A stretch of 9,030 bases of DNA from an uncultured Bacillota bacterium (lineage in GTDB: Bacteria > Bacillota_I > Bacilli_A > Erysipelotrichales > Erysipelotrichaceae). Shown piece by piece: positions 1 to 7,063 of the stretch. The stretch spans positions 1 through 9,030 of the forward strand of contig CAMOMM010000021.1 in the NCBI GenBank assembly GCA_946619805.1. Reading direction: 5' to 3'. The notes under the pieces are model-generated. The model did no database searches, was not told the DNA's origin, and saw nothing but the letters and a program-made list of their open reading frames with translations. How positions within the stretch are numbered: position 1 is the first letter of the stretch; each line of letters opens with the position of its first letter. Both the position numbers and the translations under genes were made by a program.

Positions 1-135
1 GAGCTTAACGGCTCTATACAGTAGAGGGCAAGTGGACAGCCCGTTAAGAATAAGGCTTACCTGATAGTATCAGGTGGAAACGTAAAAGCAAACTTCTTAA
101 GAAGCCCATAAGTCTTTAGCTTATGGGAGGTTCAC
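1..135 (+). mobile_element. Right end of an IS200/IS605-family (TnpB-type) element, partial
   Basis: This is the 3' end of an insertion element whose body lies upstream of the window. The sequence shows a subterminal hairpin, CCCATAAG at 105-112 paired with CTTATGGG at 120-127 around a TCTTTAG loop, followed by AGG and a terminal TTCAC at 131-135. A short hairpin just inside a TTCAC-like end, preceded by GAAG, is the usual look of the right ends of IS200/IS605 elements carrying tnpB. These elements move as single strands and make no target duplication, so none is expected. Whether a tnpB reading frame survives upstream cannot be seen: the three plus frames close at 6-8, 22-24 and 62-64. The exact cleavage point is inferred from family resemblance. 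Confidence 0.65.
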
Positions 136-155
136 CTTCTGACTGTCTTTATCCT
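1..155 (+). ncRNA. omegaRNA-like guide RNA scaffold plus adjoining guide, 5' end outside window
   Basis: The right end of TnpB elements is transcribed as omegaRNA: a folded scaffold whose 3' extension past the element end acts as a guide of roughly 16-20 nt. Three nested or consecutive stems are visible. CTTAACGG (4-11) pairs with CCGTTAAG (41-48). Overlapping its inner part, CTCTA (12-16) pairs with TAGAG (22-26), an alternative or coaxial hairpin. ACCTGAT (59-65) pairs with ATCAGGT (69-75) around an AGT loop. The terminal stem 105-112/120-127 ends the scaffold. The guide would be the flank starting at 136. The structures are seen directly, while RNA function and the guide length are inferred from the family. 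It could be a decayed, non-functional relic. Confidence 0.5.
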
Positions 156-220
156 GCTGACGCTGTCTGTCATTGGCACTGGCAATGATACTGTTTGACG
201 GAAAAAGAAAAGCTTCATAG
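136..220 (+). pseudogene. Possible 3' tail of a membrane or wall-anchored protein gene, cut by the element and frameshifted
   Basis: Right after the element end, frame 1 reads LLTVFILLTLS, a hydrophobic run, then closes at 196-198. Frame 2 from about 168 reads LSLALAMILFDGKRKAS and stops with TAG at 218-220. The two frames meet at a direct repeat of CTGT (163-166 and 167-170). Removing one copy joins them into a single hydrophobic helix followed by a positive tail, as in the C-terminus of an LPXTG sorting signal or a last membrane span. A terminator hairpin follows only 6 nt after the stop, as expected for a gene end. The reading frames and repeat are seen. That this is the remnant of a gene disrupted by the insertion is inference, because no LPXTG motif or upstream domain is present. 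A chance hydrophobic reading is possible. Confidence 0.33.
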
Positions 221-225
221 ACAAC

Positions 226-250
226 AAGGGTCTGCATTGCAGATCCTTTT
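226..250 (+). terminator. Rho-independent terminator, plus strand
   Basis: AAGGGTCTGC (226-235) pairs with GCAGATCCTT (239-248), with one G-T pair and an ATT loop, and runs into TTTT at 247-250. The T-tract lies on the plus side only, so it would stop plus-strand transcripts from the upstream element or from the presumed gene tail ending at 220. Confidence 0.55.
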
Positions 251-256
251 CAGTGC

Positions 257-289
257 GTAAAAAAGAACAGATCGCTCTGTTCTTCTTTT
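257..289 (-). terminator. Rho-independent terminator of the EIIA gene (possibly bidirectional)
   Basis: AAGAACAGA (263-271) and TCTGTTCTT (276-284) form a perfect 9-bp stem with a TCGC loop. On the minus strand the stem begins 12 nt after the EIIA stop codon and is followed by a run of Ts (complement of the A-tract ending at 264). On the plus strand it is followed by CTTTT, so it may also serve as a second stop for plus-strand transcripts. Confidence 0.75.
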
Positions 290-296
290 CAGTTAA

Positions 297-806
297 TTAC
301 TTGATCACAGATTCCCCGCGCTTTACATCAGCCGGTTCAATGAAGGCAATTTCTCTGCCGTTGGCATTGGTTACGATCAGCATTGTGCTCATATCGTATC
401 TGGCAGAAAGTTTCTTCAGGTCGACTTCAACGATTGGATCGCCAGCCTTGACGACATCGCCCTGTTTCTTTTTGCACAGCTTGAAGCCGTCACCGTTGGC
501 ATTAACGGTATCAATGCCGCAATGTACCAGCAGTTCAACACCTTTATTGGTGGTAACGCCGAAAGCGTGTCCGGTAGGGAAGAGAACTGTCAGTGTTCCA
601 TTGGCAGGTGCGCATAAAACAGTCTTATCACCTTCAAATACAAATGCTATGCCGTCACCCATCATCTTCTGGGCGAACACAGGGTCTGAAACATCAGCGA
701 TATCAATGACCTTACCGTCGTTAAGAGCGACGATGGCATCATCATCAACGTTTACCGGTTCCAGAACTACTTCTTCTTTTTTCTTCAGAAAATCAAATAA
801 TCCCAT
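297..806 (-). CDS. crr: PTS system glucose-type EIIA component, stand-alone
   Basis: A cytoplasmic phosphocarrier of the phosphoenolpyruvate:sugar phosphotransferase system. It takes phosphate from HPr and passes it to an EIIB domain of a glucose/sucrose-type permease. It is 169 residues, the same length as E. coli EIIA-Glc. The active-site region LLVHCGIDTV gives the phospho-accepting His95, and the partner His80 sits in FPTGHAFGV, matching the paired histidines of PF00358. The N-terminus MGLFDFLKKK resembles the short amphipathic membrane-contacting helix of E. coli EIIA-Glc. There is no EIIB or EIIC domain, so it must serve permeases encoded elsewhere. The start is fixed by an AGGAGGT site 6-7 nt upstream. 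It has its own promoter and terminator, so it is probably transcribed independently of the trxB operon, with possible read-through. Confidence 0.93.
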   Translation of the reverse strand: MGLFDFLKKKEEVVLEPVNVDDDAIVALNDGKVIDIADVSDPVFAQKMMGDGIAFVFEGDKTVLCAPANGTLTVLFPTGHAFGVTTNKGVELLVHCGIDTVNANGDGFKLCKKKQGDVVKAGDPIVEVDLKKLSARYDMSTMLIVTNANGREIAFIEPADVKRGESVIK

Positions 807-857
807 TCTATACCTCCTGTTTTGAAACTATTATCTTTTTTTGATCTTTACAAAACC

Positions 858-886
858 ATTATAAAATACGCAAAACAATTTGACTA
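858..886 (-). promoter_or_regulatory. Sigma-A-type promoter for the EIIA gene
   Basis: On the minus strand, TAGTCA (886-881, 4 of 6 matches to TTGACA) is separated by 17 nt from a perfect TATAAT (863-858). It lies in the AT-rich 104-nt gap between the trxB stop and the EIIA start. No catabolite-responsive cre box was recognised in this gap. Confidence 0.6.
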
Positions 887-910
887 TAAAATAACAATTA
901 GGTTCTCTGG

Positions 911-1831
911 TTAACCATTGATCTTTCTGGCAGCACTGTTAGCCGCAATGGCTCCGTCATTGGTAGCCGTTACTACCTGTCTTAAGTCCTTGGCTACGAC
1001 ATCCCCGGCACCGTAAAGACCCTTTACGGCTGTCTCCATGTTCCGGTCAACTTCCATGTATCCGTTCTTATTTAGTACGCCGAGATCTTTCAGGAAACCG
1101 GTTGCCGGATCCGCTCCGATATAAGGGAATATTCCCTGGCAATCCAGAGTTGTCAGCTCACCGCTGTCCACATTCTTAATGACCAGACCTGAGATCTTAT
1201 TGTCATCAATGACCAGGGCATCAGGCAGTGACTTGGTGATAATGGTGATCTTAGGATTGTTTCTGACCTTTTCCACAACCTTCGGTTCGGCACGGAAAAC
1301 ATCTCTTCTGATCACAATGTAAACCTTATTGACCAGCTGGGTCAGATACAGTGACTCTTCCAGTGCACTGTTGCCCCCACCGATCACGACAACATCCTTG
1401 TTTCTGTAGAATGCTCCATCGCAGACAGCGCAATAGGAGATTCCTCTGCCGGTGAATTCCGTTGCATGAGGCAGCTCAAGCAGTCTTTCTCTGGTTCCGC
1501 TGGCAACGATGACGGTTCTGGATGTGATCTTTTTGCCGCTGGTAAGGACGACTTCAAAGTATCCCTGCTGCGGAATGATCCTGTCACGGCCGTCATATTC
1601 GATTTCGGCACCCCAGTTTCCGCTGTGTTCCATCATCTGCATGGCCAGATCAACACCGGAAATTTTTGAAATGCCCGGATAGTTCTCAATCTCATAGGTC
1701 TTGGTAAGCTTTCCACCCGGAGTGTCTGCTTCCAGAATGACGGTTTTCAGATTGGCACGGGATGCATAGATTGCTGCAGTCAGCCCAGCCGGGCCGCTGC
1801 CGACGATTACTACATCATATTGTATGTCCAT
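911..1831 (-). CDS. trxB: Thioredoxin-disulfide reductase
   Basis: A cytoplasmic flavoprotein that uses NADPH to reduce thioredoxin, feeding ribonucleotide reductase and protein thiol repair. It is 306 residues, typical of the low-molecular-weight bacterial type. The FAD dinucleotide fold is seen as GSGPAG at 11-16. The redox pair is C134-A-V-C137 followed by DGA. The NADPH fold is GGGNSALEE from 151. The basic IRRDVFRA at 174-181 resembles the HRRxxFRA phosphate-binding segment and supports NADPH use over ferredoxin-linked relatives. GAGDV at 274-278 is the second FAD motif. The ATG at 1831 has an excellent AAAGGAGG site 7-8 nt upstream and overlaps the end of the lgt-ppaX gene by 22 nt, so translation is probably coupled. 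It is the last gene of the operon. No hairpin terminator is evident after its stop. Confidence 0.96.
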   Translation of the reverse strand: MDIQYDVVIVGSGPAGLTAAIYASRANLKTVILEADTPGGKLTKTYEIENYPGISKISGVDLAMQMMEHSGNWGAEIEYDGRDRIIPQQGYFEVVLTSGKKITSRTVIVASGTRERLLELPHATEFTGRGISYCAVCDGAFYRNKDVVVIGGGNSALEESLYLTQLVNKVYIVIRRDVFRAEPKVVEKVRNNPKITIITKSLPDALVIDDNKISGLVIKNVDSGELTTLDCQGIFPYIGADPATGFLKDLGVLNKNGYMEVDRNMETAVKGLYGAGDVVAKDLRQVVTATNDGAIAANSAARKING

Positions 1832-3264
1832 GGATGATCCTCCTTTAAAATTTCCTTTATTTCCAGCATGTCATCGATCAGTCTGTTCGGTCTGGCATCC
1901 AGCAGTTCCTGTCTCTTCAGTTCATTGGAACATAAGGCAATGGAGAACACTCCCGCATTACGGGCACATTCCACATCACCGGCAGAATCTCCAATGTAGA
2001 TACAGTTGGCCGTACTGGCATTTTTTGCCTTGCAGGCCTTGACGATCGTTTCCTTGTCCGGTTTATGTTTCTCGACGTCATCAACGCCGATAATGGTATC
2101 AAAATAATCTTCCAGACCGCATACTTCCAGTCCCAGTCTGACCGTTGCGGCTTTCTTGGATGAGCCGATCGCGATCTGATAGCCTTCCTGTTTCAGCCAC
2201 CGTAACAGTTCCGGAACATTCTTCATCGGCTTGACTGCTCCCTGAAAATGCATCTGCCTGTTGATCTCACGGTATTCCTCAACCAGCTTTTCCACATCCT
2301 GTCCCGGAGCATACTTTTCAAATGATTCCTGTAAAGTCGGCCCTAAGAATCCGGCATAGTCCTGTTCAGTCAGAACAATGCCCGGAACGTGTTTCTTCAG
2401 CACAATGTCAAATGATCTGGTAATGCATTCTTCGGTATCAAGCAGGGTTCCGTCATTGTCAAATACCAGCAGCGGTTTTCTGCCCTTGATCCATCTGTCA
2501 AAGGCTCCGAACATCCCGGCCAGGCCGAAAACGATTCCGGCGACTGACACTACCTGAGCCATCTTGAATGGTCCGATCATCAGAGAATCCGTACGGAATG
2601 ACTCGATCCAGAAACGGACCACACCGTACCACAGAATATAGCCGAAACTTCCATCCCCTCTTTTTACGCCCTTGCGTCTCTGATAAAGACGGATCAGGAA
2701 GAAGCCCAGTACACACAGTACGCTTTCAAATAAGAACATCGGCATGCGGTAAGCCCCGTTGATATACATGTCCTTCTTGATGAAACTTAATATGCCGTCA
2801 AAGAAGCTCTCCTCAACTTCCGGGCCATAGCACTCGAAATTGGCAAAGTTTCCCCAGCGTCCGATGGCCTGAGCCAGTAAGACAGTTGGCATTACGACAT
2901 CGGTGATGTGCAGGAAGGAATAGTTGTGCTTTCTGACATACCACAGTACGAATAACCGGCCTCCGATGACCCCGCCATGGATAGCCAGGCCTCCTTCCCA
3001 GACCTTGAAAATGCTTAGCGGATCAGCCAGATAGGATCCCAGATCGGAAAACAGCACATACCACAGACGGGCCCCGACCACACCGCAGCTTAAGCATCCG
3101 ACAAACAGATCGTCAGCCACATCATCATCGTAGCCGGCCTTTCTGAGACCTCTGTCTGTCAGAAAATATGAAAGCAGGGCACCGGTCATGATCAGGAAGG
3201 CATACCAGCGCAGTTCAAAGCCTCCGATCCTCAACAGTACCTGATGGCTTGGAAAAAACTCCAT
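1810..3264 (-). CDS. lgt-ppaX: Fusion: prolipoprotein diacylglyceryl transferase (Lgt) + PpaX-like HAD phosphatase
   Basis: A 484-residue two-domain protein; Lgt alone is usually 260-290 residues. Residues 1-263 are Lgt, the polytopic membrane enzyme that moves diacylglyceryl from phosphatidylglycerol to the lipobox cysteine of prelipoproteins. Family residues are present: H96 in GGLAIHGGVIGG, R136 and N139 in GRWGNFANFE, and R217, E221 and R224 in RFWIESFR. Residues 264-484 form a HAD phosphatase with DNDGT (D269, D271), S368, K401 in KHKPDKE, and GDSAGD (D426, D430). Segments such as FLGPTLQESF and EYREINRQMH recall Bacillus PpaX, which hydrolyses pyrophosphate made by HPr kinase/phosphorylase. 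Lgt C-termini face the cytoplasm, so the HAD domain would be cytosolic. No ribosome site precedes M251, the only nearby internal Met, so separate HAD translation is unlikely. The start ATG lies 4 nt after the hprK stop, with its GAGGAG site inside hprK. The HAD substrate is inferred and phosphoglycolate is an alternative. Confidence 0.92.
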   Translation of the reverse strand: MEFFPSHQVLLRIGGFELRWYAFLIMTGALLSYFLTDRGLRKAGYDDDVADDLFVGCLSCGVVGARLWYVLFSDLGSYLADPLSIFKVWEGGLAIHGGVIGGRLFVLWYVRKHNYSFLHITDVVMPTVLLAQAIGRWGNFANFECYGPEVEESFFDGILSFIKKDMYINGAYRMPMFLFESVLCVLGFFLIRLYQRRKGVKRGDGSFGYILWYGVVRFWIESFRTDSLMIGPFKMAQVVSVAGIVFGLAGMFGAFDRWIKGRKPLLVFDNDGTLLDTEECITRSFDIVLKKHVPGIVLTEQDYAGFLGPTLQESFEKYAPGQDVEKLVEEYREINRQMHFQGAVKPMKNVPELLRWLKQEGYQIAIGSSKKAATVRLGLEVCGLEDYFDTIIGVDDVEKHKPDKETIVKACKAKNASTANCIYIGDSAGDVECARNAGVFSIALCSNELKRQELLDARPNRLIDDMLEIKEILKEDHPWTYNMM

Positions 3265-3268
3265 AATC

Positions 3269-4204
3269 TTACTCCTCTTTGTTTCTGTCGATCAGTTCAG
3301 TCACCTTCTGTCCGAATACCGCGGAAGAATTGATGCCTTTCTGACGCAGAATTATATTGGTAACCGTAGCCTCAATGATGGCAGCGATTGAACGGCCTTC
3401 CCTGACCGGGATGACCATTTTCGGCAGATCAATGCCGAAAAGCGTTTCAACCTGACTGTTATTGAGACCAAGTCGGTCAAAATCATTATCCTGAGTCCAG
3501 CGTTTCAGCTCGACTATGCATTCAATTGATGACTTCTCCGTGGAAGCCATTACGCCGAACATGTCTACTACGTTAATGACGTCAACGCCTCTTAACTCCA
3601 GCATGTTTCTTAATAATTCCGGTGCTTCCCCGAAGATCTTGTTATGAGCTCTGTAAACATCCACTCTGTCATCAGCGACCAGAATATGGCCCTTCTTGAT
3701 CAGTTCCAGAGCAATTTCACTTTTACCTATGCCGCTTTCACCGGTGATCAGTACCCCACGGCCATAAACCTGCATCAGTACGCCATGAACTGACTCGACT
3801 TCCGCAAAGAAATCTTCCAGATAGTTCAGCAGTTCCATGATCAGTGAAACCGTATGGGCATATGAGGTAAAGATCGGGAAGTTCTTTTCCCTGGCGATCT
3901 CCAGCAGGACTTCAGGGCATGTCATGTCCTTGGAAATAAGGATCATCGGTATTTCATCCCTGGTCAGAAAATCAAAGGCCTTTACCTGCAGGTCATGATC
4001 CATCATCGTATTGATGAAGTTCATTTCCTTGCTTCCAAGTATGACTATCCTGCCCGGGGAATGTTCAAAGTGTCCCGTAAGCTCCAGTCCCGGTCTCATG
4101 ACATCACTAACCGTAACCAGACGGTCCAGCGATGAATCGTCGCCTGAGATCTGACGGTATCCGAAATAATTGTAGATGTCTCTTACATATACTTTACTGC
4201 TCAT
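3269..4204 (-). CDS. hprK: HPr kinase/phosphorylase
   Basis: A bifunctional cytoplasmic regulator of carbon catabolite repression. It phosphorylates HPr on Ser46 with ATP or PPi and reverses this by phosphorolysis, releasing pyrophosphate. Its 311 residues match the family. The N-terminal domain spans about 1-130. The C-terminal catalytic domain has H140, the P-loop GESGIGKS at 155-162, and the acidic pair D178-D179 in VADDRVDVYR. The HprK signature region is ELRGVDVINVVDMFG from 203, and PVREGRSIAAIIEA lies near 266-279. Two positions look unusual: VD where the signature is normally LG, and E269 where PVRPGR is usual. The start codon overlaps the uvrA stop as TAATG, with GGGAGG upstream. The PpaX-like domain encoded next door is its expected functional partner. 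Confidence 0.95.
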   Translation of the reverse strand: MSSKVYVRDIYNYFGYRQISGDDSSLDRLVTVSDVMRPGLELTGHFEHSPGRIVILGSKEMNFINTMMDHDLQVKAFDFLTRDEIPMILISKDMTCPEVLLEIAREKNFPIFTSYAHTVSLIMELLNYLEDFFAEVESVHGVLMQVYGRGVLITGESGIGKSEIALELIKKGHILVADDRVDVYRAHNKIFGEAPELLRNMLELRGVDVINVVDMFGVMASTEKSSIECIVELKRWTQDNDFDRLGLNNSQVETLFGIDLPKMVIPVREGRSIAAIIEATVTNIILRQKGINSSAVFGQKVTELIDRNKEE

Positions 4205-7029
4205 TACCTGCCTCCCAGAATCTTCTTGAGATACTGACCGGTATAGCTCTTCTCAACTTTTGCGACAGCTTCAGGAGTACCCTTGGCAACAACCGTACCG
4301 CCATCGTCTCCGCCTTCCGGTCCAAGATCTATAATGTAGTCTGCACTCTTGATAACATCCAGGTTATGTTCAATTACCAGAACGGTATCACCGTGTGACA
4401 CTATCCTCTGCAGCACTTTCAGCAATCTGTCCACATCATAACTGTGCAGACCGGTAGTCGGTTCATCGAGAATGAACAAGGTCTTTCCGGTAGCCTTCTT
4501 CTGGAGTTCGCTGGCCAGTTTTACTCTCTGTGCCTCACCGCCGGAAATGGTTGTCGCACTCTGGCCAAGCTTCATGTATCCCAGACCCACATCGATCAGG
4601 GTCTGCAGCTTGTTTCTGATCTTCGGCACTGATGAGAAGAATTCCAGTGCCTCATCACCGGTCATCTCCAGAACATCATATATGTTCTTACCCTTGAATC
4701 TGACCTGCAGGGTCTCTTCATTGTATCTGGTGCCATGACATTCCTCGCAAGGAACATAGACATCAGGCAGAAAGCTCATTGAGATCCTCTTGACCCCATC
4801 ACCCCAGCAGGCCTCACAGCGGCCGCCCGGTACATTGAATGAGAAACGGCCCTTGTCATAGCCTCTCATCTTGGCATCCGGTGTCTGGGCAAACAGACCT
4901 CTGATGTCATCAAAGACACCGGTATAGGTAGCAGGATTGGAACGCGGTGTACGTCCGATCGGATCCTGGTCAATGATGACGATCTTATCCAGCTCTTCAA
5001 TGCCCTCGATCTTTCTGACCTTGCCCGGTTTGATCTTGACTCTGCCCATGGCTTTGAGAACACTCTTGCCCAATACCTCATTTACCAGCGTGCTCTTGCC
5101 GGAACCGGATACACCGGTAACGCAGATGAAGGTTCCTAAAGGCAGCGAAACATTCAGTTTCTTAAGGTTGTTTTCCTCAGCGCCATAGATCTTCAGCAGC
5201 TTGCCGTTACCTTTTCTTCTCTTTTCCGGTATCTCGATCTTCCTTCTTCCCGAGAGATAATCTCCGGTAATGGAATCCCGGCAGTTAACAATTCCGGCGG
5301 AAGGTCCGTTGTAAATGATGTTGCCGCCATGGATGCCGGCATATTTTCCCACGTCAACGATCCAGTCACACTCTCTCATGGTGTCTTCATCATGTTCCAC
5401 CACGATCAGAGTATTGCCCAGATCTCTCATTTCCTTTAGGGCTGCCAGCAGCTTGGCATTATCCTTCTGATGCAGACCGATACTCGGTTCATCCAGAACA
5501 TATAAAACACCGGTCAGCTTTGATCCGATCTGGGTAGCCAGACGGATACGCTGGGACTCACCGCCGCTTAAGGTACCGGCCATGCGGTCCAGGGTCAGAT
5601 ATTCCAGGCCCACATCCTTCAGGAACTTGAGTCTGTTGTAGATCTCCTTTATTACCAGCTCACCGATCTTCTTCTGTGTTTCGGTAAGCTGCAGCTTTTC
5701 GATGAACTCAACGGCCTGCTTGATGGACATCTGCGTCCATTCAATGATATTCAGTCCCCCAACCTTAACAGCCAGAGCCATCTCATTAAGACGGTGGCCA
5801 TGGCAGGTAGGACATTCCAGATCAGCCATGAATGATCCATACCATTCACGGGACATGCTGGAATTGGTTTCCGCAAATCTTCTTTCAATCAGACTGACAA
5901 CGCCTTCAATGAAGCCTGTCTTCTTATATGAGGTTCCCCCGCGGGAATTGATCTCATAGTTGATCGGTTCCCTGGAACCGTAGAGAATGATGTCCATGTC
6001 CTTTTTGGAGAAGTCCTTTAAAGGCTTGTCCAGGGAAATGTGATAGTGGTCAAGCAACGCCTTATAAGACTGCCATTCGATTACCTCACTGTCTACAACG
6101 TTCTTGTAATAGCGGATGCCGCCTTCCCTGATGGACTTGGATGGATCAGGGATCAGGTTATCCAGATCGACCTTCTGCTTGAATCCCAGACCGTTGCAGT
6201 CAGGGCAGGCTCCCAGAGGTGAGTTGAATGAAAACAGACGCGGTTCCAGATTAGGGACGGAAAAACCGCAGTACTTGCAGGCATACTTATTGGAGAACAG
6301 CAGTTCCTCACTGCCATGCTTCACTACGACCAGCCCATCGGTAAGCTTCAGGGTGGTTTCCAGAGAATCATGGATACGGGAACGGTTTTCCTCTCGCAAT
6401 ACCATTCTGTCCACAACGATGCTGATATTGTGTTTCCGGTTCTTGTCCAGATTGATGTCATCTTCCAGCAGGACCATTTCATCGTCGATTTCAGCTCTGA
6501 CATAACCTTCTTTTCTCATCTTGTCCAGAAGATCCTTATGCTGGCCCTTTTTCTGACGGACTAACGGTGCCATGATCATGATCCTGGTGCCTTCCGGCAG
6601 CATCATGACCTGGTCAAGCATCTGCTTGATGGTCTGGGAAGTGATCGGAATGTTGTGATTAGGACAGTATGGAACCCCGATCCTGGCATAGAGCAGTCTG
6701 AGGTAGTCATATATTTCCGTAACCGTGCCTACGGTTGAACGGGGATTGTTATTGGTGGATTTCTGGTCAATGGAAATAGCCGGGGAAAGTCCTTCAATAC
6801 TGTCGACATCCGGCTTGTCTACATTACCAAGAAACTGTCTGGCATAGGAACTCAGGGATTCGATGAATCGTCTCTGTGCCTCGGCATAAAGCGTATCAAA
6901 AGCCAGCGATGTCTTACCGCTGCCGCTTAATCCCGTCATGACGATGAACCTGTTTCTCGGAATGTCGAGAGACACGTTGCGGAGGTTGTTTTCCCTGGCC
7001 CCCTTTATTACGATCTTATCTGTGTCCAT
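4204..7029 (-). CDS. uvrA: Excinuclease ABC subunit A
   Basis: The damage-recognition ATPase of nucleotide excision repair. It forms a dimer that loads UvrB at lesions. It is 941 residues, the full family length, and intact. The first ABC module has Walker A GLSGSGKT (33-40), a zinc module C251/C254/C275/C278, CPTC at 406-409, signature LSGGESQR (487-494) and Walker B VLDEPS (511-516). The second has GVSGSGKST (639-647), zinc finger C738/C741/C761/C764, ISGGEAQR (828-835) and ILDEPTTGLH. The start matches the usual UvrA opening (KGARENNL at 9-16). Its ribosome site is weak, with GTAGG 13 nt before the ATG. It begins 14 nt after the GNAT stop and overlaps hprK by one base. uvrB, often the partner upstream, is not in this window. 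Confidence 0.98.
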   Translation of the reverse strand: MDTDKIVIKGARENNLRNVSLDIPRNRFIVMTGLSGSGKTSLAFDTLYAEAQRRFIESLSSYARQFLGNVDKPDVDSIEGLSPAISIDQKSTNNNPRSTVGTVTEIYDYLRLLYARIGVPYCPNHNIPITSQTIKQMLDQVMMLPEGTRIMIMAPLVRQKKGQHKDLLDKMRKEGYVRAEIDDEMVLLEDDINLDKNRKHNISIVVDRMVLREENRSRIHDSLETTLKLTDGLVVVKHGSEELLFSNKYACKYCGFSVPNLEPRLFSFNSPLGACPDCNGLGFKQKVDLDNLIPDPSKSIREGGIRYYKNVVDSEVIEWQSYKALLDHYHISLDKPLKDFSKKDMDIILYGSREPINYEINSRGGTSYKKTGFIEGVVSLIERRFAETNSSMSREWYGSFMADLECPTCHGHRLNEMALAVKVGGLNIIEWTQMSIKQAVEFIEKLQLTETQKKIGELVIKEIYNRLKFLKDVGLEYLTLDRMAGTLSGGESQRIRLATQIGSKLTGVLYVLDEPSIGLHQKDNAKLLAALKEMRDLGNTLIVVEHDEDTMRECDWIVDVGKYAGIHGGNIIYNGPSAGIVNCRDSITGDYLSGRRKIEIPEKRRKGNGKLLKIYGAEENNLKKLNVSLPLGTFICVTGVSGSGKSTLVNEVLGKSVLKAMGRVKIKPGKVRKIEGIEELDKIVIIDQDPIGRTPRSNPATYTGVFDDIRGLFAQTPDAKMRGYDKGRFSFNVPGGRCEACWGDGVKRISMSFLPDVYVPCEECHGTRYNEETLQVRFKGKNIYDVLEMTGDEALEFFSSVPKIRNKLQTLIDVGLGYMKLGQSATTISGGEAQRVKLASELQKKATGKTLFILDEPTTGLHSYDVDRLLKVLQRIVSHGDTVLVIEHNLDVIKSADYIIDLGPEGGDDGGTVVAKGTPEAVAKVEKSYTGQYLKKILGGR

Positions 7030-7035
7030 GTTTTA

Positions 7036-7063
7036 ATTATAACCTACTTTACTTCCTTGAGTA
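7036..7063 (-). promoter_or_regulatory. Possible internal -10 box before uvrA
   Basis: A perfect TATAAT occurs on the minus strand at 7041-7036, seven nt before the uvrA start. The matching -35 position reads only TTACTC, a poor match. If used, it would give an almost leaderless uvrA mRNA, which would fit the weak ribosome site. It may be chance AT-richness. Confidence 0.2.

Noticed and set aside
136..220. UGA read as tryptophan in the tail after the element (frame 1 would continue RKKKSF)
   Set aside because: Every intact gene in the window uses TGG for Trp and ordinary stops. The CTGT duplication explains the frame change without code reassignment.
253..825. Plus-strand open frame of 190 codons opposite the EIIA gene
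   Set aside because: It is the antisense shadow of a clear EIIA gene, has no family resemblance and begins within a terminator hairpin.
807..910. cre box or antiterminator (RAT-like) element before the EIIA gene
   Set aside because: No match to the cre pattern TGWAANCGNTNWCA and no RAT-like stem-loop were found in the gap; only the promoter is supported.
2464..2512. Independent start for the HAD phosphatase inside the lgt-ppaX gene
   Set aside because: The only nearby in-frame Met (M251) lies in the last Lgt membrane helix and has no purine-rich site before it. The frame is continuous, so a fusion is the simpler reading.
6116..6505. Plus-strand open frame of 129 codons opposite uvrA
   Set aside because: Ser/Arg-rich antisense translation of the conserved UvrA coding sequence, with no sign of a real gene.
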